64,000 nt of DNA from DASQPR01 sp963724705 (GCA_963724705.1 CAVRVS010000001.1:496001-560000); one strand, 5' to 3'. Positions 17,271 to 27,195 are shown, numbered from the stretch's first letter. Notes: generated by a model from the sequence alone, not told the origin. A program made the numbers and translations.

Positions 17271-17996
17271 ATGGGCTCGTACGAAGTCACCGCCGAGTTC
17301 TACGACTTGCTCCAAGCGACTCGATACGTACAGCGGGCGGACGCGGTCCTGTCCCGGTGGCTCGGTCGGCCACGGGTCGGTGCGCTCGACGTCGGCGCCG
17401 GCACCGGGCTCGCGACCGAGCTGCTGGCCAAGCGCTGCGGCGTGACCGTACACGCCGTCGAACCGACTCGCAGCATGCGTACGGTCCTTCTGAGCCGGCT
17501 AGCCGGGCGGCCGGAGCTGCTGGAACACGTACGCGTGCATGCCCGTCCGATCCAGGATCTCGGTCTGCGTCAGGTGGCTGACTTCGGGCTCTGCCTGAAC
17601 ACAATGGGCACGCTCGATCGTGACGAACGGGCCGAGGCGCTGGCGGCCCTGGCGGTCGCGCTCACCCCGGACGCAACGCTCGTCCTACAACGGCCACCGG
17701 ATGCGCCCGGCCGGCCGTATGCCACCCTTCCCGCATGGCACCTCGGCGGGGACATCTACTCCGGCGAAGTGACGTGTATCGAGAGCCGGCCCGGCGCGAT
17801 CGAATGGCGCTTTACCTATCGCGTCACGCGTGACGAGGCCGTGATCCGCGAAGAAGTCGAGACGTTCGACGGGTTCCTCGTGTCCGCTGATGCCTTCGAC
17901 GTAGAACTGCGCGACGCCGGCTTCGTCGTCACCGACGTCGATGACCACGACGTCGTCGTCGCACGCCGCAGCGGCGCCCGCGCCGCCGGTCCATGA
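17271..17996 (+). CDS. Class I SAM-dependent methyltransferase
   Basis: About 241 residues. Motif I is VGALDVGAGTGLATELL, followed by an acidic strand-2 end (VHAVEPTRSM) and LCLNTMGTLDRDERAEAL in the post-motif region. It resembles generic methyltransferase domain 25/31 proteins; the substrate is unknown. The reading frame begins at 17193, but that part lies in the leader next to rnpB. ATG 17271 begins just before the conserved SYEVTAEFYDLL. The ribosome site is weak (GGCAGG). It runs toward the transporter pair downstream with a 39-base gap, so co-transcription is possible. Confidence 0.82.
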   Translation: MGSYEVTAEFYDLLQATRYVQRADAVLSRWLGRPRVGALDVGAGTGLATELLAKRCGVTVHAVEPTRSMRTVLLSRLAGRPELLEHVRVHARPIQDLGLRQVADFGLCLNTMGTLDRDERAEALAALAVALTPDATLVLQRPPDAPGRPYATLPAWHLGGDIYSGEVTCIESRPGAIEWRFTYRVTRDEAVIREEVETFDGFLVSADAFDVELRDAGFVVTDVDDHDVVVARRSGARAAGP

Positions 17997-18035
17997 TTCG
18001 CCAGCCCACCCCGGCGGGATCTAACGTAAGCGCCC

Positions 18036-18815
18036 ATGAGCGCCGCCCACATCGCATTCCTGCTGGTCGCCGGTCTCGGCGCCGGCACGGTGAACGCGAT
18101 CGCCGGCGGCGGCTCACTCATCACATTCCCAGCCCTACTCGCGACCGGTCTGCCGGCCAAGGCCGCCACAGTGACGAATTCGGTCGCGGTGTTCCCCGGA
18201 TACACCGCATCCGTCTACGGCAGCCGCATGGATCTCGCCGAACTGGCCGACTCCCGCGGCCGCCGCCCATTGATGTGGCTGTTCCCGACGTGTGTGATCG
18301 GTTCGGTCTTCGGCTGCGTTCTGCTGTTGGTGACGCCCGCCACGGCTTTCGAGGACATCGTCCCGTTTCTGGTCATCGGGGCGGCCTTCGTACTCGCCTT
18401 CCAGCAACGGTTGCGCAATGTCGTCGGCCACCCGCGAGATATGTCGCCGCGCCGGCGGACGGTCACGCTGCACCTGCTCGTCGGGGTCGGGTCCGTCTAC
18501 GGCGGCTACTTCGGCGCAGCGCTCGGCGTGATGCTTGTGGCGGCGCTCGGACTCATCCTGGATGAGAGCCTCAAGCGCATCAACGCACTCAAGAACGCGA
18601 TCTCCGCACTCGTCGGACTGATCACGGTCCTCGTTTTCGCACTCTACGGCCCGGTGGACTGGGTTGACGTCCTCATCCTCGCGCCGGCCACGATCGTCGG
18701 CGGCTATGTCGGCGCTCGTGTGGCGCGCCGGCTCCCACCTGTCATCCTGCGCGCCGTGATCGTGACCCTCGCGTTCGTCGTCGGCATCATCCTGCTTGTC
18801 AAAGCGTTCGCGTGA
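18036..18815 (+). CDS. TauE/SafE family sulfite/anion exporter
   Basis: 259-residue membrane protein with about eight hydrophobic segments. The two family signatures are GTVNAIAGGGSLITFPALL in the first half and GVGSVYGGYFGAALGVMLVA in the second, the inverted-repeat halves of TauE/SafE. Members export sulfite, sulfoacetate or related anions; the substrate here is not known. Its stop overlaps the GTG start of the downstream ArsB-like transporter (GTGA), so the two are translated together. Confidence 0.88.
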   Translation: MSAAHIAFLLVAGLGAGTVNAIAGGGSLITFPALLATGLPAKAATVTNSVAVFPGYTASVYGSRMDLAELADSRGRRPLMWLFPTCVIGSVFGCVLLLVTPATAFEDIVPFLVIGAAFVLAFQQRLRNVVGHPRDMSPRRRTVTLHLLVGVGSVYGGYFGAALGVMLVAALGLILDESLKRINALKNAISALVGLITVLVFALYGPVDWVDVLILAPATIVGGYVGARVARRLPPVILRAVIVTLAFVVGIILLVKAFA

Positions 18816-20104
18816 CCACCTTCATCGCGGTCGTGCTGCTCGCGGCAGTGCTGGTGTTCGCCACACTGCGGCCGAACCGGCTGCCCGAGGCGGTGGCAGC
18901 CGTGCCGGCGGCGGCGTTGGTCGTCGTCGTGGGAGTGGTGTCCGGGCGACAAGCGCTCGATGAACTCGGGGCACTCGGTCCGACCGTCGGCTTCCTGGCC
19001 GCCGTACTCGTGCTCGCCCACGCCGCCGATCGGGCCGGGGTCTTCCGCTGGGCCGGTGCGGTCGCGACCCGGGTCAGTCGCGGCAGCGCACAGCGCCTGC
19101 TCGCGGTGGTCTTTCTGATTGCGTCGCTCACGACCGCGGTCCTGAGCCTCGACGCCACGGTGGTGCTGCTGACGCCGGTCGTGCTGCTCACGGCACAGAC
19201 ACTGCGGGTACGGCCACGACCACATGTCTACGCCTGCACCCATCTGGCGAACTCGGCGTCGCTGCTGCTGCCGATCGCCAACCTGACGAACCTGCTGGCA
19301 TTTGCCGCAAGCGGGGTGAGTTTCGTACGGTTCGGTGTCCTGATGTCGCTGCCGTGGATCGTTGCGATCGCCATCGAGTACGTGATCTTCCGGCGCTTCT
19401 TCGCGGCCGACCTCACGAGTTCCGACCCGGAACCGGTCGCCGACGGCGGGCGCGCAGGTGCCATTGTCGGGCTCGAACCGGCACCGCCCGCGCCCCGCTT
19501 CGCATTGTCGGTCCTGGCGCTGACTCTCGTCGGTTTTGCCGCCCTCGAACCACTCGGCGTAGCGCCGGCATGGGTGGCCCTGGCCGGAGCGCTCGTCCTC
19601 GCCGTACGGGATGTCGCGACGACCGACCGGAGCGAGCGCGGTCGAGTCGCCGGTCGACTGTTCCTCGCGTCCAACCCGATGTTCTGCGCGTTCGTCTTCG
19701 CACTCGGCATCGTCGTGTTGGCCGTCCGCGACACCGGGCTCGGCCATGTCGTCGCCGAATGGGCTCCGTCGGCACCGACGTTCGTCGGACTGTTGGGTGC
19801 CGCCGCACTGGCGGCGGTGCTCGCGAACTTGGTCAACAACCTGCCGGCGACACTGTTGTTGGTGCCCGTCGTCGCGCACTCCCCCGGGCTCGTGTTCGCC
19901 GTGCTGCTCGGTGTCAACATCGGGCCAAACCTGACGTACGTCGGGTCTCTCGCAACCCTGCTGTGGCGCGAAGTGCTGCACGCCCGTGATCACGTACCGG
20001 ACATCCGTACGTTTCTGGCGCTCGGCGCCCTCACGGTGCCGGCGTGCCTTCTGGCGGCCTGCGGTGCGCTGTGGCTGACGCTGCGTCTCACGGGCACCAC
20101 CTAG
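18812..20104 (+). CDS. ArsB/SLC13-like membrane transporter
   Basis: 430 residues with about 11 membrane segments. Recognisable pieces are SLTTAVLSLDATVVLLTPVV, ANSASLLLPIANLTNLLAF and LANLVNNLPATLLLVPVV. Conserved Asn/Thr/Asp-containing hairpins of this sort occur in the ArsB and DASS anion transporter group (IT superfamily). Arsenite export is possible, but no ArsR or ArsC gene is near, so the substrate is open. The GTG start overlaps the TauE/SafE stop by 4 bases. The pairing suggests two anion exporters under one promoter. Confidence 0.82.
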   Translation: MTTFIAVVLLAAVLVFATLRPNRLPEAVAAVPAAALVVVVGVVSGRQALDELGALGPTVGFLAAVLVLAHAADRAGVFRWAGAVATRVSRGSAQRLLAVVFLIASLTTAVLSLDATVVLLTPVVLLTAQTLRVRPRPHVYACTHLANSASLLLPIANLTNLLAFAASGVSFVRFGVLMSLPWIVAIAIEYVIFRRFFAADLTSSDPEPVADGGRAGAIVGLEPAPPAPRFALSVLALTLVGFAALEPLGVAPAWVALAGALVLAVRDVATTDRSERGRVAGRLFLASNPMFCAFVFALGIVVLAVRDTGLGHVVAEWAPSAPTFVGLLGAAALAAVLANLVNNLPATLLLVPVVAHSPGLVFAVLLGVNIGPNLTYVGSLATLLWREVLHARDHVPDIRTFLALGALTVPACLLAACGALWLTLRLTGTT

Positions 20105-20298
20105 CGCCGCGAGCCCAGGCTGCGGGGCGGAGGTTTCCCCGGAGTCCCGCTGGCATATCTTGGCCGATAGGACCTCTGTGACCTTGTCTACCGGCCGGGA
20201 TCGGACGCCCGCGAGCGACCGTGGCGTTTGCCCTCCCGCAACCCGGGAAGCTGTGAGAGGTTGATCAGGACTGATCCGCGTCCGTGAGGAGCGTCGAA

Positions 20299-21714
20299 GT
20301 GCCCATCGCCACCGTCAACCCCACCACCGGCGAGCAGCTCAAGGCGTTTGACGCGCTGCCGCCCGACCAGATCGACCGCCGACTCGCCGCCGCCGAAGCC
20401 GGCTTCGCCGCGCTGGGCCGCACCACGTTCGGCCAGCGGGCCGAGTGGATGGTTGCCGCCGCCGGCATCCTCGACGCCGAGGTCGACAGCATCGCGACGA
20501 TGATGACCACCGAGATGGGCAAGACGCTCGCCTCGGCCAAGGCTGAGGTCACCAAGTGCGCCAAGGCCTGCCGCTACTACGCGGAGCACGCCCAACGGTT
20601 CCTGGCCGCCGAGCCGGCCGACGCCGCTGCGGTGGGCGCCAACCAGGCGTACGCGATCTACCGACCGCTCGGTCCCGTACTCGCGATCATGCCGTGGAAC
20701 TTCCCGCTCTGGCAGGCCATGCGATTCGCGGCGCCGGCCCTGATGGCGGGCAACGCCGGACTGCTCAAACACGCGTCGAACGTGCCGCAGACCGCGTTGT
20801 TCATGGAGGAGTTGTTCCGCCGGGCCGGGTTCCCGGATGGCAGCTTCCAGACGCTGCTCATCGGCGCGGACGCGGTGGAGGGCGTGCTGAGCGACCGGCG
20901 GGTCAAGGCCGCGACGCTGACCGGCAGCGAAGCCGCCGGCCGATCGGTCGCCGCGATCGCCGGACGCGAACTCAAGAAGATGGTGCTGGAACTCGGCGGC
21001 AGTGATCCGTTCGTGGTCATGCCGTCGGCCGACATCGAGGCCGCGGCCAAGGTGGCCACCACTGCCCGTTGCCAGAACAACGGCCAGTCGTGCATCGCCG
21101 CGAAACGCTTCATCGTGCACTCCGACGTGTACGACAAGTTCACCGATGCGTTCGTGGCACACATGACGCTCCTGACCGTAGGCGACCCCATGGACGCCGA
21201 GACCGACGTCGGTCCACTGGCTCTGCGGGCCGGTCGGGACGATGTCGCGGCCCAGGTGGCCGACGCGGTCGGCAAGGGTGCCGCGGTGTTGTGCGGCGGC
21301 GAGGCGCCCGACCAATCGGGTTGGTGGTATCCGCCGACCGTGGTCACCGATCTCACGCCGGACATGGCCATGTGGTCCGAGGAGGTTTTCGGCCCGGTGG
21401 CCGGCCTGTTCCGGGTCGATTCCTATGAGGAGGCGGTGCGTCTCGCGAACGGCACAGACTTTGGACTCGGTGCGAACGCGTGGACGACCGACCCGTCCGA
21501 GCAGGAGCGATTCGTTCAAGACCTGGACTCCGGCATGGTGTTCCTCAACGGCATGGTCACGTCGTATCCGGAGCTGCCGTTCGGCGGCGTCAAGCATTCC
21601 GGGTACGGCCGGGAGCTGTCCGCGCACGGCATCCGAGAATTCTGCAACCTCACCTCGGTGTGGGTTGGCGGTCCGGCGACGACCACGCTCGGACCGGGCG
21701 CACACAGCGAGTAG
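20299..21714 (+). CDS. NADP-dependent succinate-semialdehyde dehydrogenase (aldehyde dehydrogenase family)
   Basis: About 471 residues, cytosolic. It oxidises succinate semialdehyde to succinate at the end of the GABA shunt, or a related aldehyde. Conserved features: PLGPVLAIMPWNFPLWQAMR, LTGSEAAGRSVA, catalytic Glu in LELGGSDPFVV, catalytic Cys in NNGQSCIAAKRF, EEVFGPVAGLFRVDSYEEAV and LPFGGVKHSGYGREL. It resembles GabD1-type enzymes, so I infer the substrate from that. GTG 20299 has GAGGAG 8-13 bases upstream; GTG 20284 would include that site in the coding region and is rejected. DUF3140 lies downstream. Confidence 0.92.
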   Translation: MPIATVNPTTGEQLKAFDALPPDQIDRRLAAAEAGFAALGRTTFGQRAEWMVAAAGILDAEVDSIATMMTTEMGKTLASAKAEVTKCAKACRYYAEHAQRFLAAEPADAAAVGANQAYAIYRPLGPVLAIMPWNFPLWQAMRFAAPALMAGNAGLLKHASNVPQTALFMEELFRRAGFPDGSFQTLLIGADAVEGVLSDRRVKAATLTGSEAAGRSVAAIAGRELKKMVLELGGSDPFVVMPSADIEAAAKVATTARCQNNGQSCIAAKRFIVHSDVYDKFTDAFVAHMTLLTVGDPMDAETDVGPLALRAGRDDVAAQVADAVGKGAAVLCGGEAPDQSGWWYPPTVVTDLTPDMAMWSEEVFGPVAGLFRVDSYEEAVRLANGTDFGLGANAWTTDPSEQERFVQDLDSGMVFLNGMVTSYPELPFGGVKHSGYGRELSAHGIREFCNLTSVWVGGPATTTLGPGAHSE

Positions 21715-21772
21715 GACGATCCCGATCACACCGACGACGGTCGGACACCACGACGATCAAGGATGGCGAGGC

Positions 21773-22174
21773 ATGGCCAAGCACACCCGCAACGATCCCG
21801 AACGCGACGAGCTGTGGAAGGAGTTCCACCGCCTGGTGACGATGCCGTCGCCGGAGTTGAGCGATTGGCTGGTCGAGACGCGCGAGGGCGTGGAGATCTA
21901 CGCCAACGAGCCGGACGTCGATGTACGCGAGCTGGGCGAAGGCGTGTCGCGGATCCTCGGCAAGCGCAAGGTCGACCTGACTCCGGCCGACGAGGACCTG
22001 ATGGCCGAGGTCGTCGACGAGATCAGCCAACTCCTGGAGAACCCGCCCGAGCCCGGCTCCGACCGCGGCCCGTGGCAGGACACGTTGCGGACACTCGGAC
22101 ACGACCCGCTGCGCGAGAACGAGGAGCTAGGCGACGAGTTCGACGAGGAAGAGGAGTACCCGCCGAGCCGATGA
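21773..22174 (+). CDS. DUF3140 domain-containing protein
   Basis: 133 residues, acidic. It matches DUF3140 from its start (MAKHTRNDPERDELWKEFHR and REGVEIYANEP), with the second conserved block SRILGKRKVDLTPADEDLM. The function is unknown, but members are widespread in actinobacteria and are often near stress or DNA-binding genes. ATG 21773 sits after GGCGAGG. The tail (EELGDEFDEEEEYPPSR) is very acidic. It lies 58 bases after the dehydrogenase stop, so it is probably co-transcribed. Confidence 0.85.
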   Translation: MAKHTRNDPERDELWKEFHRLVTMPSPELSDWLVETREGVEIYANEPDVDVRELGEGVSRILGKRKVDLTPADEDLMAEVVDEISQLLENPPEPGSDRGPWQDTLRTLGHDPLRENEELGDEFDEEEEYPPSR

Positions 22175-22229
22175 GCGATGCGGTGGACATGAGCGGTACC
22201 GGCGACATGAGCCGCACCGGTGAGATGAA

Positions 22230-23243
22230 CTACTCGGGCTGCGGCTCCAGTTGCCGGCGCCGGCGGACTGACCGTGCGGTTCGACGCGACACGTACACGC
22301 CCAGCAGGCACAGCGCGCCGCCGAGGTAGGCGAACCCGACCGGCGCCTCGCCGAGGAGCCACCATCCGAGCAGGATGGCGATCGGCGGTACCACGTACGT
22401 CGAGACGCCGAGCCGGCCGGCACTCGTGCGGGCCAGGGCGTACGCCCACGTGGTGAATGCGAGCGCGGTCGGGAACGCGCCGAGGTAGACGATCCACCAC
22501 ACGTTGGCCGGGTCCGCGCGGCCGATTTCGCGGACCAGCTCGGGTGCATACGGCAGGCAGACAATCGCGCCGACCGTACACGCGATCCACGTCACGCGCA
22601 GCGCCGACATCGCCTGCAACAGCGGTTTCTGGGTCACCACCGACACCGCATAGACGACCGCCGCGACCAGGCAGCCCACTACGCCCCAAACGTCCGCGGC
22701 GCCACCGTCGGAGGTAGCCAGACCAATCACCACGACACCGGCGAACGCGATGACCAGACCGATGACGAGCTGGCTCGGAAAGCCCTCCCGGAGCACCAGT
22801 CCGGCAAGCACCGCGATCAGGATCGGTCCGACGTTTACCAGCATCGCCGCTGTCCCCGCATCCACCCGCCGCTCGGCCGCGTTCAGGGATACGTTGTAGA
22901 CGCCGAACCACAGCACCCCGATGGCAATCAGCCGTACCCACGTTTCGCGCCGCGACATCGAGGCTTGCGCCGCCGTCGCCGGCTCCGCCACCGCGGTGGT
23001 CGCGCTGGTTTCAATATCGCCACCACGGGTACGCCCCCGGCGGGGCGGACGGTTTCGCCGGGCGAGCACGACGACGCCTAGTACGACGGAGCCAACGATC
23101 AGCCGCCCCAGGGCGAGCGCACCGGGCCCGAAATCATGACCGACCTGACGGATCGCGACGAAGGCTGATGCCCAGAAGAACACGGTGACCAGGGCGGCGG
23201 CGCCGGCGAGGAGAGCGGCGCGACGATCGGCCCGATCTTTCAC
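22230..23243 (-). CDS. EamA/DMT family transporter
   Basis: 337 residues, ten predicted membrane helices in two EamA repeats. The first repeat starts VTVFFWASAFVAIRQVGHDF; the second contains PTALAFTTWAYALARTSAGR, then STYVVPPIAILLGWWLLGEA. These are classic drug/metabolite-transporter features. The substrate is unknown; candidates are amino acids or metabolites. A 20-residue loop rich in Arg/Gly between helices 2 and 3 is longer than usual. It runs convergent to DUF3140 and divergent from the acyltransferase gene. Confidence 0.88.
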   Translation of the reverse strand: MKDRADRRAALLAGAAALVTVFFWASAFVAIRQVGHDFGPGALALGRLIVGSVVLGVVVLARRNRPPRRGRTRGGDIETSATTAVAEPATAAQASMSRRETWVRLIAIGVLWFGVYNVSLNAAERRVDAGTAAMLVNVGPILIAVLAGLVLREGFPSQLVIGLVIAFAGVVVIGLATSDGGAADVWGVVGCLVAAVVYAVSVVTQKPLLQAMSALRVTWIACTVGAIVCLPYAPELVREIGRADPANVWWIVYLGAFPTALAFTTWAYALARTSAGRLGVSTYVVPPIAILLGWWLLGEAPVGFAYLGGALCLLGVYVSRRTARSVRRRRQLEPQPE

Positions 23244-23361
23244 GTGCTGACCCTACGGAGGGACCGACGCTGATGCCAACGCATTACTGGCGCTGCTAGG
23301 GCCTATCTCAGGCATCGGTCGTTAAGGTCTATCGGGACAAATCTTTTCGGAGCACCACTAA

Positions 23362-25389
23362 ATGACCTTGAGAAATTCGTCCGACCACTCACCCACCGCC
23401 TTCGGCTACAGCCCGGCGCTGGATGGCCTTCGCGCGTTCGCGGTGCTGTCGGTCGTGCTGTTCCACGCCGGCGTCGGCGGCATCAACGGCGGCTTCCTCG
23501 GTGTCGACGCGTTCTTTGTCCTGTCCGGTTTTCTCATCACATCGCTGCTGCTCGCCGAGCACGTCCGCCACGGCAGCATCAAACTCAGCCGGTTCTGGGC
23601 GCGGCGGGCGCGGCGGCTCATGCCGGCACTGCTCGCGATGCTGCTCGCCACGGCGATCGCCGGTCACTTCCTGCTCGACAGCGACGACCTCAAGCTGCTG
23701 CGCGGCGACGGCCTCGCCGCGATCGCGTACGTGGCGAACTGGCGGATGATCTGGCGCGGCACCGGGTACGTCGCCGCCACTGCCACGCCGTCGCCGTTGC
23801 AACACACGTGGTCGCTCGGCATCGAGGAACAGTTCTACGTCCTGTGGCCACTGATCATCGCGGGTCTGCTGGCGTGGCTGGCGGCCCGCCGTACCCGCTG
23901 GGTGTTGCTGGTGGTGTGCGGCGTCGGGACGGTCGCCTCCGCGCTTCTCGCCGTCGCGCTCTACTCCCCCGACTCGATCAGCCGCGACTACTACGGCACC
24001 GACACGCGGGCCCAGGCCCTGCTCATCGGAGCCGCGTTGGCCGCGATCCTCGCGCCGACCAACGATCGACCGGTGCCCCGCCATGCGGGGGCGTCCAGGC
24101 ACGTGGTGCTCGGTGCGCTCGCGGTCGTGGGCGCCGCGACGACGCTGTGGATGTGGCACGACGCCGGCGACAATGACGCCTGGCTCTACCACGGTGGCTT
24201 GGCGGCCATCGCGATCGCTACCGCGTTGATCATCGCGCACGCCGTCGTCAGCCCACAGTCGCCGACCGCGTGGCTGCTGGGGCTGGCACCGCTTGTCTGG
24301 CTGGGTCGCATCTCGTACGGCGTCTATCTGTGGCACTGGCCGATCTTCGAATTCGTCACGAGCGACCGGACCGGTCTCGGCCGGTGGCCGTTGCTCGCCG
24401 TACGGCTGACGGCAACTCTCGTGATCTCGATCATCAGCTTCTTCGTCATCGAGCAGCCGATCCGGCGAGGTGGCCTGACCCGCCTCGTGCAGCGACGGCT
24501 GCCACGGCGGGCACCGGTCGGCGTGACCGTTCTCGCGATGAGCGCGACCGCGTTCGCCGTCGTGTTGACCACAATCCCGCCACCGACGCCGGCGCTCTCG
24601 GCGGCTCCGGTCATCGTCACGTCGACGAAGCCGCAGCCGGCCGCGTCCAAGGTCGGTGCCTACGTCCCGATGGACCGTATCGACCGGACGAAGGGCTCCT
24701 CGGGCAGCGAACCGCGGGTCACGTTCTTCGGTGACTCGGTGTCCTGGGTCATCGGAACGTATCTGCCGAAGCATCCCGGTCTGTGGACGAGCGTACGAGC
24801 GATCGAAGGCTGCGGTATCGCGACGCTGCCCGACATTCTCGAACTCGGCACGCCGCATACCAACTACCCCGGCTGTACGAATTGGCCGAGTCGTTGGCAG
24901 AAAAGCGTCAACAAGGACGATCCGGATGTGTCGGTGATCGAACTCAACCGATGGGAGCTGATGGATCGCAAGCTCAACGGCACGTACCAACACGTGGGTG
25001 ACCCGGCCTACAACGCGTATCTGCTCGGGCAACTCGACAAGGCGGTGACGATCGCCGGCTCGAAGGGCGCCGCCGTCGTGCTGCTGACCGCCGCGTACAC
25101 GCACCGGGCCGAGAAACCCGACGGCAGCCTTTATCCGGAGGACACACCGGCCCGTGTCGACGCGTGGAATCAGCTACTCGTCCAGGAGCAGGCGAAACAC
25201 CCGCGTACGGTGACGATCCTGAACCTCAACAAGCTTGTCTGCCCCACCGGCAAGTTCACGTGGACGATCGGCAATCTCCGCATTCGCAGCGACGGACTGC
25301 ACTACACGCCGGCCGGCGTCCAGCGCATCATCGCGCCGTGGTTGCTACCGAAGCTTGCCGACATCGCGGACGGTACGTACAAGCCGTAG
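23362..25389 (+). CDS. OafA-like acyltransferase with C-terminal SGNH domain
   Basis: 675-residue membrane protein that O-acylates a cell-surface glycan. The acyltransferase-3 half (residues 15-370) has GYSPALDGLRAFAVLSVVLF with the catalytic His at FHAGVGG, FVLSGFLITSLLLAE, HTWSLGIEEQFYVLWPL and about ten membrane helices. The C-terminal soluble domain begins with RVTFFGDSVSWVIG (block I Ser of the SGNH hydrolase fold) and ends with SDGLHYTPAGVQRI (Asp/His). Similar OafA/OatA proteins modify peptidoglycan or polysaccharide. The substrate is not known. The gene stands alone, with a 117-base gap to the divergent EamA gene. Confidence 0.9.
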   Translation: MTLRNSSDHSPTAFGYSPALDGLRAFAVLSVVLFHAGVGGINGGFLGVDAFFVLSGFLITSLLLAEHVRHGSIKLSRFWARRARRLMPALLAMLLATAIAGHFLLDSDDLKLLRGDGLAAIAYVANWRMIWRGTGYVAATATPSPLQHTWSLGIEEQFYVLWPLIIAGLLAWLAARRTRWVLLVVCGVGTVASALLAVALYSPDSISRDYYGTDTRAQALLIGAALAAILAPTNDRPVPRHAGASRHVVLGALAVVGAATTLWMWHDAGDNDAWLYHGGLAAIAIATALIIAHAVVSPQSPTAWLLGLAPLVWLGRISYGVYLWHWPIFEFVTSDRTGLGRWPLLAVRLTATLVISIISFFVIEQPIRRGGLTRLVQRRLPRRAPVGVTVLAMSATAFAVVLTTIPPPTPALSAAPVIVTSTKPQPAASKVGAYVPMDRIDRTKGSSGSEPRVTFFGDSVSWVIGTYLPKHPGLWTSVRAIEGCGIATLPDILELGTPHTNYPGCTNWPSRWQKSVNKDDPDVSVIELNRWELMDRKLNGTYQHVGDPAYNAYLLGQLDKAVTIAGSKGAAVVLLTAAYTHRAEKPDGSLYPEDTPARVDAWNQLLVQEQAKHPRTVTILNLNKLVCPTGKFTWTIGNLRIRSDGLHYTPAGVQRIIAPWLLPKLADIADGTYKP

Positions 25390-25419
25390 CCGCCGCCTCC
25401 GCGGAACCGCCGGGGCCAC

Positions 25420-27195
25420 CTACGGCTTACAGGCCTTGTCGACCGCGCCGGCGTCGGCGACGAATTTGTTGATCTCCGCTTGGGTGAACGCCTGACCCTT
25501 GCTGAGCGACGCCGCATAGGTCGTCAGGTCCGCGGCGAATTGCTTCATCGCGGCCGCCGCGGCCGGACGTGCCGTCTTGGCTTGCGCCGCGGTCATCAGG
25601 CTCGCCATGGTGTGAAAGTCGGCAACGAGCTTGGTCACGTTGCCGGCCTTCGCATCGGCCTCCATGGTCGCGGCGGCGCCGGATCCCTCGGCCATCGCGC
25701 ATCCGGGATCCATGACCGTTGCCGTCGAGCTGGTCGGGTTATTGGCGGTGGCATGCGGGCCCGGATGCGTCGCCGCGACGATGAACCCAGCTTCGACGGC
25801 GAGCCAGATCACTCCGAGCACCAGGCCGGTGGTCGCCATCGCGCGGCCGCGGCCCACGATCTTCGCGCGCGCCCGACCGATAAAGCCGAGAACGATGGCG
25901 AGCACTGAGCCACCGAAGATGCCGAAGACGAGTGCGGCTACGGCCGCACCGTTGGGCCGAGGCTTGCCGTCGGCGTAACCGGGGGCACGTGCCGACGACG
26001 CCGGCGGCGCAGCCGGCCGCGCCGCGTCGTCGAAGAACGTAGACGGCTGGTACGGCCGGCTGAGACGTTCCTGCCCGCCGGTCGTCGCCGTGCGTTGATC
26101 CGGGTACGGCGGCGCAGAGCGCTGCAACGGCGGCGCGGACCGCTGCATCGGTGGGACCGACCGTTGCTGAAGCGGTGGCGCCGAGCGCTGCTGCATCGGC
26201 GGGACGGAGCGCTGCGCGAAGGGCGGCGCCGAGCCCGGGCTCGTCGACGGCACAGCGGGCTGCGCGCTCTGCCCGGGCGTTCGGCGCGGAAGCGGCGGCG
26301 CGGACGCGGGCCGACTCGCCATATCGGTGCGGCGCGGACCGGATCCGTATCGAGGCGGTGCGGTCGGTCGCCCCGGCATGGGCGGCACGGACCGCTGGGC
26401 ATACGGCGGCGTCGAATGCTGCGCATACGGCGGGGTCGAATGCTGCGCATACGGCGGGGTCGAATGCTGCGCGTACGGCGGGGTCGAATGCTGGGCGTAC
26501 GGCGGAGTCGAATGCTGCCGGCCGGGCGGTCCGGACGTCGGTGGTGACGACCGCTGGGCGTACGGCGGTGCCGACGCGTGCCGTGGCCCGGCGGGCGGGG
26601 CGGATCGAGGAGCTGGAGCGGCCCAACGCGCCCCGGGCGTCGTTGTGCCGTGGCCCGTACGGCCGGGGTCGGTGTGGTGCGGATGGGCGGTGTACGGGCG
26701 GGCTCCGGCCGCTGTCGACGTCGATCCGCTGCCGGCGTTCCAGCCCCGGTCGGTCTCTACCGGCGCGCGAGCCGACCTCGAACGAGCGATGACCGGTCGG
26801 ATCTCGCCGGATATCTGGCTGTCCGGGACGTGCCCGCGCGGTGACGTGGCGGGAAACGCGGACCACGTGTTGGTGTCACCGCGCGGCGATTGACCCGATG
26901 GCGATTGACCGTCTGCCGGCCAGCGCGGCTCGGCCCATTGCTGCGGCGGCCACAGCGGTTGGGTGAAGGACCGAGATGCCGTCGGCGGTCCGGTGCGTGA
27001 CTCGTCGAGGCTGTGCCGTCCGGTTGACTCGGAGTCGGCTAACCGCACACTGTCGCGGGTCGTTTGTGGCCGTGCGGAGTCATACCAATACGCATCGTTA
27101 CCATCGCCGGCCCATGACGTCTCGCGTGCACCCTGTTCGTACGGGGAATCCTCCGTACGGATGCGCTGGCCATGGTCGCGCCACGGATACGACAC
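25420..27195 (-). CDS. DUF4190-domain membrane protein with Pro/Gln-rich repeat region
   Basis: 591 residues. The first 400 are disordered and rich in Pro, Ser, Gln and Arg, with a tandem octapeptide (PPYAQHST) repeated near residues 225-265 and further PPMQQRSAP-type repeats. DUF4190 then gives two hydrophobic segments: GAAVAALVFGIFGGSVLAIV and AMATTGLVLGVIWLAVEAGF. A short extracellular-looking helical domain follows, ending VDKACKP with paired Cys. A paralogue with the same last domain lies upstream on the same strand. The function is unknown. Such proteins may be membrane-anchored sensors. Confidence 0.7.
   Translation of the reverse strand: MSYPWRDHGQRIRTEDSPYEQGARETSWAGDGNDAYWYDSARPQTTRDSVRLADSESTGRHSLDESRTGPPTASRSFTQPLWPPQQWAEPRWPADGQSPSGQSPRGDTNTWSAFPATSPRGHVPDSQISGEIRPVIARSRSARAPVETDRGWNAGSGSTSTAAGARPYTAHPHHTDPGRTGHGTTTPGARWAAPAPRSAPPAGPRHASAPPYAQRSSPPTSGPPGRQHSTPPYAQHSTPPYAQHSTPPYAQHSTPPYAQHSTPPYAQRSVPPMPGRPTAPPRYGSGPRRTDMASRPASAPPLPRRTPGQSAQPAVPSTSPGSAPPFAQRSVPPMQQRSAPPLQQRSVPPMQRSAPPLQRSAPPYPDQRTATTGGQERLSRPYQPSTFFDDAARPAAPPASSARAPGYADGKPRPNGAAVAALVFGIFGGSVLAIVLGFIGRARAKIVGRGRAMATTGLVLGVIWLAVEAGFIVAATHPGPHATANNPTSSTATVMDPGCAMAEGSGAAATMEADAKAGNVTKLVADFHTMASLMTAAQAKTARPAAAAAMKQFAADLTTYAASLSKGQAFTQAEINKFVADAGAVDKACKP
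26400..26519 (-). repeat. 24-base tandem repeat, five copies
   Basis: Five copies of a 24-base unit encoding HSTPPYAQ, with two or three substitutions between copies, inside the DUF4190 gene. Candidate for length variation between strains. Confidence 0.8.
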
